DNA from: Streptomyces bungoensis
GTDB taxonomy: Bacteria; Actinomycetota; Actinomycetes; Streptomycetales; Streptomycetaceae
Reading direction: 5' to 3'
NCBI RefSeq assembly: GCF_001514215.1
Contig: NZ_KQ948857.1
Location: 1 to 64,000 of the forward strand
Length of the DNA: 64,000 nt
Positions 18,175 to 26,536 of this stretch are shown here, piece by piece. A model generated the notes under the pieces. It did no database searches, was not told where the DNA came from, and saw nothing but the letters and a program-made list of their open reading frames with translations. Position numbers and translations under genes: made by a program. Each line of letters opens with the position of its first letter. Within the stretch, counting starts at the first letter, position 1.

Positions 18175-19122
18175 TCAGGCGGAGGCCTGCGTGAGCTTCC
18201 TCAGCTCCTCGTCCGTCAGCCGCAGCTCGGCCACCCCCAGCAGCGCCGGGAGCTGGTCCACCGTACGGGCCGAGGCGATCGGGGCGGTGACCGTCGGCTG
18301 GGCGGCGAGCCAGGCGAGGGCGACCGTGGCGACGGGGGCCTCGTGCGCCTGGGCGATCTCGTCCAGGGCGGCGAGCACCTTCTGGCCGCGCTCGGACTCC
18401 AGGTGCTTGCCGGCCCCGGCGGCGCGGGCGCTGTCGACGGTCGTGCCGGGGCGGTACTTGCCGGTGAGGAACCCGGAGGCGAGGGAGAAGTACGGGACGG
18501 CCGAGAGGCCCTCGCGGGCGGCGAGGTCCTGCAGCGGGCCCTCGTAGGTGTCGCGGGAGACCAGGTTGTAGTGCGGCTGGAGGGCGACGTAGCGGGCGAG
18601 GCCCTCGCGGTCGGAGAAGTCCAGGGAGGCCCGCAGGCGCTCGGCGGTGATGTTGGAGGCGGCGATGTGCCGCACCTTGCCGGCCTTCACCAGCTCGTCG
18701 AGGGCGCCGATGATCTCCTCGACGGGCACCTCGGGCTGGTCGAAGTGGGTGTAGTAGAGGTCGATGTGGTCGGTGTCCAGGCGGCGCAGGGAGGCGTCGG
18801 CGGCGGCCTTGATGTTGGCGGCGGTCAGGCCCTTGAACTGCGGGTGCTGGCTGACCTTGGTCGCGATGACGACGTCGGAGCGGTTGCCGCGGGCCTTGAC
18901 CCACTTGCCGATGATCGTCTCGGACTCACCGCCCTGGTTGCCCTCGACCCAGGCGGAGTAGGAGTCGGCCGTGTCGATGAAGTTGCCGCCGGCGGCCGTG
19001 TAGGCGTCGAGGACGGCGAAGGAGGTCTGCTCGTCGGCGGTCCAGCCGAAGACGTTGCCGCCGAGGGAGAGCGGGAAGACCTCGAGGTCGGAGGAGCCGA
19101 GCTTGCGGAGGGAAGCAGTCAT
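18175..19122 (-). CDS. Aldo/keto reductase
   Basis: This 315-residue TIM-barrel NADPH oxidoreductase has the AKR catalytic set: Asp and Tyr in NFIDTADSY (about 47-55), Lys in VVIATKV (about 87) and His in YYTHFD (about 123). The C-terminal NADPH-binding part includes PIASARTVDQL. The substrate is not predictable. The ATG at 19122 was chosen. A TTG 12 bases upstream extends the frame but has no better ribosome site. It is convergent with the PrsW-like gene. Confidence 0.85.
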   Translation of the reverse strand: MTASLRKLGSSDLEVFPLSLGGNVFGWTADEQTSFAVLDAYTAAGGNFIDTADSYSAWVEGNQGGESETIIGKWVKARGNRSDVVIATKVSQHPQFKGLTAANIKAAADASLRRLDTDHIDLYYTHFDQPEVPVEEIIGALDELVKAGKVRHIAASNITAERLRASLDFSDREGLARYVALQPHYNLVSRDTYEGPLQDLAAREGLSAVPYFSLASGFLTGKYRPGTTVDSARAAGAGKHLESERGQKVLAALDEIAQAHEAPVATVALAWLAAQPTVTAPIASARTVDQLPALLGVAELRLTDEELRKLTQASA

Positions 19123-19262
19123 GTGTCGGTTCAACGATCACTCGGGCCCCGGCCATTCCGGGACGCGTGCGAACGCCGTGTGAAAACCCGGAAGGAGGAC
19201 GGCGGGCGGCCCTGGCGCCGGGGAAGGCGGTCAGGGCTGCCGGGACCGGCGGGCGGGACGGC

Positions 19263-20300
19263 TCAGGGGTTGAGGCCCTTGCCGTGCAGCCACGTCATCG
19301 GGTCGATGCCGGTGGCCTGGCCGCCGGGGTGGACCTCGAGGTGCAGGTGCGGGCCGGTGACGTTGCCGGTGGCGCCGACCCGGCCGATGACCTCGCCGGT
19401 GGAGACCTTCTGGCCGACGGAGACGCTGATCGAGGACTGGTGGCAGAACCACAGCTCGGTGCCGTCGTCCAGGGTGAGGACCGTGCGGTAGCCGTAGGCG
19501 CCGGCCCAGCCGGCCTGGGTGACCGTGCCGCCGTGGACGGCCTTGATGAGGGTGCCGGTGGGGGCGGCGAAGTCGAGGCCGGTGTGGTAGCCGGAGGACC
19601 ACATGGATCCGGGCTGGCCGAAGGTGCCGGTGATCGTGTACGAGACGACCGGCAGCGTGTACTGCTTGGCCAGCGCGGCCAGCCGTGCGGCCTCGGCCTT
19701 CTTCTTGGCGTCGGCTTCCGCGGCGGCCTTGGCGTCGGCGGCCTCGGCGGCGGCCGCCTTCTCCGCCTTGGCGGCCGTGGCGGCGATCTGCCTCTGCTCG
19801 GCGTTGACGGCGGCCGCGGTGGCCTTGATGTCGGCCTTGCTCTGCTGCGCCTCGGCCTGGGCCATGATGCGGTTGCGCAGGGCCTCGCCTGCGTCGGAGC
19901 CGCCCTGGTCGCTGCCGGCGGCCGTCGTGCCGATGGTGCTCAGGGTGGCGGTGTCCGCCTGCGCGGTGCCGGAGTGGTCGTCCCCGAGCAGGGAGCCGAC
20001 GGAGGGCAGGTCGGGCAGGGAGAGGGACACCGGGGGCTTGCCGGTGTGGGCGCTGGCCATGCCGCCCGCGCCGACCGCCGCGATGACGCCGACGCCGAGG
20101 ACGGTGGAGCTGCGGGCGAGCCCGCCGCCGCGCTGCCGGGCGACCCGGTGCCGGCCGCGTGCCGCGCGGACGGAATCCTCGGTGGGGTTCCACTCCTCCC
20201 ACGGACCCTCTTCGGGGCGGTGGTCGCCGTAGCCGAAGGTGTCGAACTCGCGCTGAGCCGGCACGAACGGGGCTTCGGGGGCAGGGGTGTTGGACGCCAC
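19263..20300 (-). CDS. Secreted M23-family cell-wall peptidase under riboswitch control
   Basis: The 345-residue protein has a cytosolic N-terminus (1-62), one hydrophobic segment (about 63-83, STVLGVGVIAAVGAGGMASA) and an Ala/Lys/Glu-rich coiled coil (about 135-205). A C-terminal M23 metallopeptidase domain (about 215-345) follows. Zinc ligands are in YHTGLDF and GPHLHLE, and the catalytic His is in WFCHQSS. Such proteins cut peptidoglycan cross-bridges. The gene starts at GTG 20300 after AAGGAG. A c-di-AMP riboswitch lies 25 bases upstream, so expression should fall when c-di-AMP is high, as known for Streptomyces cell-wall hydrolases. Confidence 0.88.
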   Translation of the reverse strand: MASNTPAPEAPFVPAQREFDTFGYGDHRPEEGPWEEWNPTEDSVRAARGRHRVARQRGGGLARSSTVLGVGVIAAVGAGGMASAHTGKPPVSLSLPDLPSVGSLLGDDHSGTAQADTATLSTIGTTAAGSDQGGSDAGEALRNRIMAQAEAQQSKADIKATAAAVNAEQRQIAATAAKAEKAAAAEAADAKAAAEADAKKKAEAARLAALAKQYTLPVVSYTITGTFGQPGSMWSSGYHTGLDFAAPTGTLIKAVHGGTVTQAGWAGAYGYRTVLTLDDGTELWFCHQSSISVSVGQKVSTGEVIGRVGATGNVTGPHLHLEVHPGGQATGIDPMTWLHGKGLNP

Positions 20301-20324
20301 GCGGGCGCACTCCTTTCCTTCCTC

Positions 20325-20467
20325 CGCCTACCGGGTTAGCTGACGGGTTCGGAGCAGGAAGGTCTCCTACGCGCGTATACCGGTCGTTGACTCAGCGAGT
20401 TCACGACGGCATCCGCGTGATTCACCCCAGGGTGTGTGGTTCCCCGGCTCCCTTACGGGATTAGGCG
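20325..20467 (-). promoter_or_regulatory. c-di-AMP (ydaO/yuaA) riboswitch
   Basis: The minus-strand leader of the M23 peptidase gene carries the conserved ydaO elements in order: CGCCTAATCCCG at the 5' side, GGGGAACC, GGGGTGAATC, then AACCCGTCAGCTAACCCGGT and TAGGCG at the 3' side. CGCCTA and TAGGCG pair as the closing P1 helix. The motif is known to switch off cell-wall hydrolase genes when c-di-AMP binds. Identification is from memory of the consensus. Confidence 0.85.
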
Positions 20468-20522
20468 CGTGCGCACGGAGCCGTCGCGGGTGACGGCTGG
20501 GACGACCGCGCTGCGTTATCGA

Positions 20523-20552
20523 ACGTTAATAGACTCACCAGCCGGATTCCAA
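20523..20552 (-). promoter_or_regulatory. Candidate promoter for the riboswitch and M23 gene
   Basis: On the minus strand TTGGAA (20552-20547), an 18-bp spacer and TAACGT (20528-20523) fit a sigma-HrdB-type promoter. It would start the transcript about 50 bases before the riboswitch. This is a pattern match only. Confidence 0.35.
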
Positions 20553-20744
20553 GCCGTTCGGCTTGATCTTTAGGCTTGGTTGGGGAGGACGTACGAGCCA
20601 GCACCGGTCCAAATCGGGCGAGTTGACCGGAACTCAGGAGTCACACGGGTTTTGATGGTGACTCGGTCGCGATGCGGAGGGCTGCCGTCCGGTCACCTTC
20701 GGTGACGAGGCGCGGCGAGGCGGCGCGCGGGTCCGGAAAACGCT

Positions 20745-20779
20745 CAGGGCCGGAATCCGTGTTCTGGATTCCGGCCCTG
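20745..20779. terminator. Hairpin terminator after tRNA-fMet
   Basis: CAGGGCCGGAATCC and GGATTCCGGCCCTG form a perfect 14-bp stem with a 7-base loop. It lies ten bases beyond the 3' end of the initiator tRNA on the minus strand. Confidence 0.75.
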
Positions 20780-20788
20780 GGCCTTCAG

Positions 20789-20862
20789 TAGCGGGGACAG
20801 GATTTGAACCTGCGACCTCTGGGTTATGAGCCCAGCGAGCTACCGAGCTGCTCCACCCCGCG
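20789..20862 (-). tRNA. Initiator tRNA-fMet (CAT)
   Basis: The 74-nt cloverleaf has anticodon CAT in the loop CTCATAA. Two initiator hallmarks are visible: three consecutive G:C pairs at the base of the anticodon stem (GGG/CCC) and an unpaired first acceptor position (C1 against U72). CCA is not encoded. A strong hairpin terminator follows. Confidence 0.93.
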
Positions 20863-20939
20863 TCGTTGTGACTCCAGTGTACGCCATCCGCGGGGTGCCC
20901 CGCGCACACGTTTCCCGCGGCGTGCCGAGGACGTGCCGG

Positions 20940-22073
20940 TCAGGGCAGCAGATGGGCGTTCGGCAGCTTGGCCAGGCCCTCGAACTCGGGCAGCAGGACG
21001 ACGTCGGCGCCCGCGTCCACCAGCACCCCGGTCCCGTCGGCGGCCGTGACGAAGGTGTCCGGCTCCCGCCAGGCCGTGACCACCCGCCGCACCCCGGCGC
21101 CGACGATCAGCCGGGCGCAGGGCGCGGGCCGGGAGGCGCGGCGGGAGCAGGGCTCCAGGCTGCTGTAGACGGTCGCGCCGGCCAGGCGCGGGTCGGCCGG
21201 GTCGGTCTTGGCGAGGGCCGCCTCCTCCGCGTGCACCACCGGGTCGCCGCCCTCGCGCGAGTGGCCGCGCGCCAGCTCGGTGCCGTCGGCGGCCACCACC
21301 ACCGCGCCGACGCTGAAGGCCGTCCGGGACGGCGGGCACAGGGCGGCCAGCTCGCAGGCGGTGCGCAGCCAGTGGCGGTCGGCGGCGGTGGGCTCGGGGC
21401 CGGTGCCGGGCGCGGTGGGCTCGTAGCGCATCAGAACGACGTCCTCGATCCTGCGGGTCTCGGTGAGGTGGAGCCGGCCGCCCTGGTAGCCCCCCGGCCC
21501 GAACAGCCGCGGTGCCGCCGGGTCGCCCACGAACAGCGGGGCGAGGACGAGCTGGAGCTCGTCGGCGAGGCCCTGCTGGAGGAGCTGGGTGTGCACGGTG
21601 CCGCCGCCCTCGACCATCAGGCGCCGCACCCCGCGCACGTCGTGCAGGTGCTCCAGGAGGGCGCGCCAGTCGAGCTCGGGGCCGAGCGCGACCACGTCGG
21701 CGGTCGGGCCGAGGGCGCGCGCGGCCGGGTCGGCGCCCTTGTCGGTGGTGTACACGAGCTTGTCACCGCCGGTGTGCCAGAACCGCGCGTCCGGGTCGAG
21801 GTCGCCGGAGGCGGTGACGGTGACCTTCAGGGGGTACTCCGCCCTGCCCTCGGCGCGGCGGGCCGCGCGGCGCTCGGGCGAGTTGACCAGGAGCCGGGGG
21901 TTGTCGGCGCGCAGGGTGCCGGCGCCGACCAGGATGGCGTCGGCCGAGGCCCGCACCTCGTCGACCCGGTCGAAGTCGGCCGGGGAGGACAGCAGGAGCC
22001 GGTCGGGGCCGGTGTCGTCCAGGTAGCCGTCGAGGGAGACGGCGGCGGACAGCAGGACGTACGGGTACGGCAT
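20940..22073 (-). CDS. RibD-like fusion: reductase domain first, deaminase domain second
   Basis: The 377-residue protein joins a RibD_C/DHFR-like reductase (about 1-215; AVSLDGYLDD, ADAILVGAGTLRADNP, LMVEGGGTVHTQLL) to a C-terminal cytidine-deaminase-type zinc domain (about 225-377; HAEEAAL and SSLEPCSRRA with PAPCA). Standard RibD has the opposite order (deaminase then reductase). The two activities deaminate and reduce the pyrimidine made from GTP by GTP cyclohydrolase II in riboflavin synthesis. A GTP cyclohydrolase II gene and a MarR regulator lie beside it, and all share a palindrome. It may serve riboflavin supply or a specialised flavin- or deazapurine-like product. Confidence 0.8.
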   Translation of the reverse strand: MPYPYVLLSAAVSLDGYLDDTGPDRLLLSSPADFDRVDEVRASADAILVGAGTLRADNPRLLVNSPERRAARRAEGRAEYPLKVTVTASGDLDPDARFWHTGGDKLVYTTDKGADPAARALGPTADVVALGPELDWRALLEHLHDVRGVRRLMVEGGGTVHTQLLQQGLADELQLVLAPLFVGDPAAPRLFGPGGYQGGRLHLTETRRIEDVVLMRYEPTAPGTGPEPTAADRHWLRTACELAALCPPSRTAFSVGAVVVAADGTELARGHSREGGDPVVHAEEAALAKTDPADPRLAGATVYSSLEPCSRRASRPAPCARLIVGAGVRRVVTAWREPDTFVTAADGTGVLVDAGADVVLLPEFEGLAKLPNAHLLP

Positions 22074-22114
22074 CGGCGCGCTCCCTCGGGGAGGTGGTGG
22101 ACCGGCGATCTTGG

Positions 22115-22126
22115 TTCAAGTTTGAA
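22115..22126. promoter_or_regulatory. Candidate MarR operator between RibD-like and MarR genes
   Basis: TTCAAGTTTGAA sits within GGTTCAAGTTTGAAGC, 20 bp before the MarR start and about 40 bp before the RibD-like start. Its TTTGAAGC half recurs in the palindrome before the GTP cyclohydrolase gene, which suggests one regulator for all three genes. Confidence 0.5.
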
Positions 22127-22145
22127 GCAAACCTACACTGGCGGC

Positions 22146-22679
22146 ATGACGACCCGCTGGCTCACGCCCGAGGAGCAGCGCGCCTGGCGCGCCTACATCG
22201 CCGCCTCCCAGCTCCTGGAGGACGCGATCGACCGGCAGCTCCAGCAGGAGGCCGGCATGCCCCACCTGTTCTACTCCGTGCTGGCCAACCTGTCCGAGGC
22301 ACCCGACCGGCGCCTGCGCATGACCGACCTCGCCGAGACACTGAAGATCACGCGCAGCAGGCTGACGTACGCGGTCACCCGGCTGGAACGGGACGGGATG
22401 GTGCGCCGGGAGGACTGCCGCTGGGACAGGCGCAGCAGCCTCGCGGTGCTGACGGACGCGGGCATGGCCGTTCTGGAGCGTACGGCACCCGGGCACGTCG
22501 ACACGGTCCGCGCGAGCCTCTTCGACCGGCTCACGCCCGAGCAGGTGGGGCAGCTGGAGGAGATCTGCACCGGTATCGCCAGGGGACTGCAGGAGCCGGA
22601 GGCCGGGGGCGCGGCGGAGGACGTGCCGTGGCGGAGGCGGTCGTCGCCGTGCTCCGGGCAGCCGCCGGCGCAGTCGTAG
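22146..22679 (+). CDS. MarR-family transcriptional regulator of a RibA/RibD-like module
   Basis: The 177-residue protein has a MarR winged helix at about 55-120: LRMTDLAETLKITRSRLTYAVTRLERDGMV, split by the turn, then the wing REDCRWDRRSSLAVLTDAG. An N-terminal dimerisation helix (WRAYIAASQLLEDAIDRQL) precedes it. The start is ATG 22146. The gene is divergent from the RibD-like gene and sits 140 bp before GTP cyclohydrolase II. Matching palindromes flank both promoters, so it most likely represses all three genes. The last 20 residues are low-complexity and may not fold. Confidence 0.85.
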   Translation: MTTRWLTPEEQRAWRAYIAASQLLEDAIDRQLQQEAGMPHLFYSVLANLSEAPDRRLRMTDLAETLKITRSRLTYAVTRLERDGMVRREDCRWDRRSSLAVLTDAGMAVLERTAPGHVDTVRASLFDRLTPEQVGQLEEICTGIARGLQEPEAGGAAEDVPWRRRSSPCSGQPPAQS

Positions 22680-22773
22680 CTCCGGAGGCCCGCCGGCGGT
22701 GTGCCGCGCCACAGGGCCACTGCAATCCATTGCTTTAACTTTTAAGCATGCGGTAGGGTCCCGATCGAGGCGC

Positions 22774-22793
22774 CTGCTTCAAATCTGAAGCAG
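22774..22793. promoter_or_regulatory. Candidate MarR operator before ribA-like gene
   Basis: CTGCTTCA-AATC-TGAAGCAG is a perfect 8-bp inverted repeat ending 29 bp before the ATG of GTP cyclohydrolase II. A second looser repeat (GCTT...AAGC, 22732-22747) lies just upstream. The half-site resembles the one before the MarR gene. Confidence 0.55.
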
Positions 22794-22822
22794 ATGCCCA
22801 GGAACGGAATCCGGAGGCCCGC

Positions 22823-23449
22823 ATGCCCGACATCCCCGCCGCCACCCCGCGCGCCCGCGTCCGGGTACCGCTGCACTTCCCCGACGGCTACCGCGCCGAC
22901 GCCGAGATCGTCACCTTCCACGGGCTGACCGACGGCCGGGAGCACCTCGCCGTCGTCCTCGGCGAGCCCGGGCCCGTCCCGCTGGTGCGCCTGCACTCCG
23001 AGTGCCTCACCGGGGACGTCTTCGGCTCCGCCCGCTGCGACTGCGGTCCCCAGCTGCGCGAGGCGGCCGAGCGCATCTCCGAGCGCGGCGGCGTCCTGCT
23101 CTACCTGCGCCAGGAGGGCCGCGGCATCGGCCTCTACAACAAGCTCGACGCCTACGCGCTCCAGGACCAGGGCCTCGACACCTACGAGGCGAACGCAGCC
23201 CTCGGGCTCCCGGAGGACGCCCGCGACTACACGGCCGCCGCCCAGATGCTGCGCGCCCTCGGCATCGGGGAACTGGACCTGCTGTCCAACAACCCCGACA
23301 AGGCGGGGCAGTTGCGCGCCCACGGCATCGCCGTGCGGGACCGCGTGCCGACCGGCGTCTTCACCACGGCCCACAACGTCCGCTACCTCCGGGCGAAGGT
23401 GCTCCAGACCCAGCACACGCTGCCCCTGCCCGAGCTGACGGCGGGCTGA
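22823..23449 (+). CDS. ribA: GTP cyclohydrolase II
   Basis: This 208-residue stand-alone GTP cyclohydrolase II opens the imidazole ring of GTP to give the diaminopyrimidine that starts riboflavin synthesis. The zinc cysteines are visible in HSECLTGDVFGSARCDCG (about 53-70) and the active-site loop in RQEGRGIGLYNK (about 94-105). The C-terminal substrate-contact region SNNPDKAGQL is also present. There is no fused DHBP synthase. Together with the adjacent RibD-like fusion it provides the first three riboflavin steps outside a full rib operon, under a MarR regulator. It may be a paralog for a special purpose. Confidence 0.88.
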   Translation: MPDIPAATPRARVRVPLHFPDGYRADAEIVTFHGLTDGREHLAVVLGEPGPVPLVRLHSECLTGDVFGSARCDCGPQLREAAERISERGGVLLYLRQEGRGIGLYNKLDAYALQDQGLDTYEANAALGLPEDARDYTAAAQMLRALGIGELDLLSNNPDKAGQLRAHGIAVRDRVPTGVFTTAHNVRYLRAKVLQTQHTLPLPELTAG

Positions 23450-23512
23450 CCCCGCCACGCCGGACGACCGTGTGACGCATGTCACGACTCCGCGGTGGGA
23501 ATCGCTGGGGTC

Positions 23513-25039
23513 ATGACAGATGACGCGAGAGCGAGCAGTTCGGCGCACGGCCTGTCGGACGAGGAACGGCTGGCCCAGCTCGGCTACACCCAGGTCCTCG
23601 CCCGCCGCATGTCGGCGTTCTCGAACTACGCCGTCTCCTTCACGATCATTTCCGTCCTGTCCGGCTGCCTGACCCTCTACCTCTTCGGCATGGTCACCGG
23701 CGGCCCCGCGGTGATCACCTGGGGCTGGGTGGCGGTCGGTCTGATGACCCTGTTCGTGGGCCTGTCCATGGCCGAGATCTGCTCCGCCTACCCGACCTCG
23801 GCCGGCCTGTACTTCTGGGCCCACCGACTCGCCCCGCCCCGCTCGGCGGCGGCCTGGGCGTGGTTCACGGGCTGGTTCAACGTGCTGGGCCAGGTGGCGG
23901 TGACGGCGGGCATCGACTTCGGCGCGGCGTCCTTCCTCGGCGCCTGGCTGAACCTGCAGTTCGGCTTCGGGGTGACCCCGGGCCGCACCGTCCTCCTCTT
24001 CGCCGCGATCCTCCTGCTGCACGGCCTGCTGAACACCTTCGGCGTCCGCATCGTCGCGTTCCTCAACAGCGTGAGCGTGTGGTGGCACGTCCTCGGCGTC
24101 GCGGTCATCGTCGGCGCCCTCACCTTCGTCCCCGACCGCCACCAGCCGGCGTCCTTCGTCTTCACGAAGTTCGTCAACGAGACCGGCTGGGGCAGCGGCC
24201 CCTACGTCGTGCTCCTCGGCCTGCTCATGGCGCAGTACACCTTCACCGGCTACGACGCCTCCGCCCACATGACCGAGGAGACCCACGACGCCGCGACGGC
24301 GGGCCCCCGGGGCATCGTCCGCTCGATCTGGACCTCCTGGATCGCCGGCTTCGTGCTCCTGCTCGGCTTCACCTTCGCCATCCAGTCGTACGGCAGGGAG
24401 CTGGCCTCCCCGACCGGCGCGCCTCCGGCCCAGATCCTCCTGGACGCCCTCGGCGCCACCACCGGCAAGCTGCTCCTGCTGGTCGTGATCGGCGCCCAGC
24501 TCTTCTGCGGGATGGCCTCGGTGACCGCCAACAGCCGCATGATCTACGCCTTCTCGCGCGACGGCGCGCTGCCCTTCTCCCGCGTCTGGCACACGGTCAG
24601 CCCCCGCACCCGCACCCCGGTCGCCGCGGTCTGGCTGGCCGCCCTGTCCGCCCTCGTCCTGGGCCTGCCCTACCTCATCAACTCCACCGCCTACGCGGCC
24701 GTGACCTCCATCGCGGTGATCGGCCTCTACATCGCCTACGTGGTCCCCACCTACCTGCGCGTCCGCAAGGGCGCCGCCTTCGAGCGGGGCCCCTGGCACC
24801 TGGGCCGCTGGTCGCTCGCGGTCGGCGTCGTCTCCGTCGCCTGGGTCGCGCTGATCACGGTCCTGTTCATGCTCCCCCAGGTCTCCCCGGTCACCTGGAA
24901 GACGTTCAACTACGCCCCGGTCGCCGTCCTGACGGTGCTGGGCTTCGCCGCCACCTGGTGGTTCGCGTCGGCCCGCCACTGGTTCCTGGACCCCGCCCGC
25001 ACCCGCGCCCCCGCACCCGCGGCGACGCCGGCGAAGTGA
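23513..25039 (+). CDS. APC-family amino-acid/amine permease
   Basis: The 508-residue membrane protein has about 12 hydrophobic segments. APC features are visible: NYAVSFTIISVLSGCLTLY in TM1, MAEICSAYPTSAGLYFWAH in TM2-3 and GYDASAHMTEETHDA in the TM6-7 region. This resembles the GABA/choline-type permease subfamily. The substrate is an amino acid or amine, not identifiable further. The ATG at 23513 is preferred over one 18 bases upstream. It stands alone before tRNA-Lys. Confidence 0.85.
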   Translation: MTDDARASSSAHGLSDEERLAQLGYTQVLARRMSAFSNYAVSFTIISVLSGCLTLYLFGMVTGGPAVITWGWVAVGLMTLFVGLSMAEICSAYPTSAGLYFWAHRLAPPRSAAAWAWFTGWFNVLGQVAVTAGIDFGAASFLGAWLNLQFGFGVTPGRTVLLFAAILLLHGLLNTFGVRIVAFLNSVSVWWHVLGVAVIVGALTFVPDRHQPASFVFTKFVNETGWGSGPYVVLLGLLMAQYTFTGYDASAHMTEETHDAATAGPRGIVRSIWTSWIAGFVLLLGFTFAIQSYGRELASPTGAPPAQILLDALGATTGKLLLLVVIGAQLFCGMASVTANSRMIYAFSRDGALPFSRVWHTVSPRTRTPVAAVWLAALSALVLGLPYLINSTAYAAVTSIAVIGLYIAYVVPTYLRVRKGAAFERGPWHLGRWSLAVGVVSVAWVALITVLFMLPQVSPVTWKTFNYAPVAVLTVLGFAATWWFASARHWFLDPARTRAPAPAATPAK

Positions 25040-25128
25040 CGGGGGGAGCCCCGCGACGCGGCCGGGTCCCCGATACCCGATCGGAGACCCGGCCTCGTCC
25101 CGCTATGCTCGGACAGGCAACATCGCCA

Positions 25129-25201
25129 GGGCCCTTAGCTCAATTGGCAGAGCAGTGGACTTTTAATCCATTGGTTGTGGGTTCGAGTCCCACAGGGCCT
25201 A
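25129..25201 (+). tRNA. tRNA-Lys (TTT)
   Basis: The 73-nt cloverleaf has anticodon TTT in the loop CTTTTAA. The acceptor stem is GGGCCCT/AGGGCCT and the T arm GTGGG-TTCGAGT-CCCAC. CCA is not encoded. It marks the left edge of the thiopeptide cluster. Confidence 0.93.
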
Positions 25202-25238
25202 CCGGTGGCAGGCGGGGCACATCGTCTCCGACCTGCCG

Positions 25239-25278
25239 GACAGCGCCCGAGCCGGCTCCGGCCGGCTCGGGCGCTGTC
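25239..25278. terminator. Strong bidirectional terminator at the end of the thiopeptide operon
   Basis: GACAGCGCCCGAGCCGGC and its exact complement form an 18-bp stem around a TCCG loop. It ends seven bases past the stop of the M20 gene (minus strand) and also lies 37 bases beyond tRNA-Lys (plus strand), so it can stop both transcripts. Confidence 0.85.
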
Positions 25279-25285
25279 TCGTTCG

Positions 25286-26536
25286 TCAGCCGTGTGACGA
25301 CATGTCACGGCTCCCGTCGATCCGCCCGGCCGGCTCGGACGGATCGACGGTCAGCTCGCCCCTCAGTCCCGCCAGGACCGCCTCGCGCATCGCCGCGGTG
25401 GCGACGGCCAGGGTCGCCGGGTGCGGGAGGTACGCGTCGGTGTGGCAGGCGGGCCGCACCGGGCCCAGCCGGCCGCCGGGTTCGCCGGAGCCGGTGAACC
25501 AGTACACGGCGGGGCTGCCGAAAGCCCGGGCGAGCACGCTGACGTCGTCCGAGGCCAGCGCGGGCGGGACCGTGAGGTGGCGCACCGCGAGCCTGCTCTC
25601 GTGCACGGTGGCCAGGCGGTCGCGGACCGGTGCCGCGTTCTCCACGCGGGGGACGTGCGTCTGCCGGGTCAGCCGGACCTCGTCGCCGTAGCCGAGGCCC
25701 GCGGCGGCGGCCTCGGCCCGCACCAGCGCCTCGACGCGCCCGAGGACCGTCTCGCGCACCCGTTCCTCGAAGGTGCGGACGTTGACGGTGAGGGTCGCGC
25801 ACGGCGCCCGCAGACCCGGAGCCGACGGTGCCGCCAGCCCCGGCACCGAGACCACGGCCTGCTCGAACGGCGCCACGTCGCGGCCCACCACGGTGTGCAG
25901 GCGCTGGGTGAGACCCGCGGCGAACAGCACCGGGTCGGGCCCGGAGTCCGGTGAACCGGTGTGGCCGCCGGGGGCGCGCGCCGTGACGACGAGCGTGTCG
26001 GCGGCGGCGAGCGCCGTCCCGGGGGTGGAGACGAGCACGCCGACCGGTGCCATGGCCGAGACGTGCTGGCTGAGCAGCAGACGGGGCCGGGGGACGGCGT
26101 CGGCCAGGCCGTCCTCGACCATCCTGGCCGCGCCGCTGCCGAGTTCCTCCGCGGGCTGCAGGATCAGGACGATCCGCCCGGGCGGCAGGTCCGGGCGGGC
26201 CGCCAGCTGCGCGGCGGCGGCCGCGAGCGCCACCAGGTGCAGATCGTGCCCGCAGGCGTGCATCACGCCGTCCACCTCGCTGGCGAAGGCCGCGCCGGTG
26301 CGCTCCTGGAGCGGCAGGGCGTCCAGCTCGGCGCGCGCCGCGACCACCGGTCCGGGGCCGCGGTCCAGCACCGCGGCCACGCCCGTGCCCCCGATCCCGC
26401 GGGTCACCGTGAAGCCCTCGCGTTCGAGCACCCCGGCGAGGAGCCCCGCGGTGCGGTGCTCCTCGAACCCGAGCTCGGGCCTGCGGTGCAGGTCCTGGTA
26501 GAGGGCCGGGGCCCAGTCGGGCACCCGGAGGGTCAT
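25286..26536 (-). CDS. M20-family amidohydrolase/peptidase, last gene of the thiopeptide operon
   Basis: The 416-residue protein resembles aminoacylase/hippurate-hydrolase-type M20D metallohydrolases. Metal and catalytic motifs are kept: RAELDALPLQE (about 68-78), MHACGHDLHL (about 92-101), LQPAEELGSGAARM (about 130-143) and the late His in ACHTDAY. The enzymes remove an amino acid from an amide bond. Its ATG overlaps the stop of the TetR gene (ATGA, 26533-26536), so it is translated as part of the operon. A role in trimming the C-terminal Asn, in clearing the expelled leader, or in resistance is possible. None is shown by the sequence. Confidence 0.8.
   Translation of the reverse strand: MTLRVPDWAPALYQDLHRRPELGFEEHRTAGLLAGVLEREGFTVTRGIGGTGVAAVLDRGPGPVVAARAELDALPLQERTGAAFASEVDGVMHACGHDLHLVALAAAAAQLAARPDLPPGRIVLILQPAEELGSGAARMVEDGLADAVPRPRLLLSQHVSAMAPVGVLVSTPGTALAAADTLVVTARAPGGHTGSPDSGPDPVLFAAGLTQRLHTVVGRDVAPFEQAVVSVPGLAAPSAPGLRAPCATLTVNVRTFEERVRETVLGRVEALVRAEAAAAGLGYGDEVRLTRQTHVPRVENAAPVRDRLATVHESRLAVRHLTVPPALASDDVSVLARAFGSPAVYWFTGSGEPGGRLGPVRPACHTDAYLPHPATLAVATAAMREAVLAGLRGELTVDPSEPAGRIDGSRDMSSHG

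Noticed and set aside
25129..25201. tRNA-Lys as a proven attachment site of the thiopeptide island
   Set aside because: I found no second copy of its 3' end near 42.5 kb or elsewhere and no integrase or transposase gene, so only adjacency can be stated.
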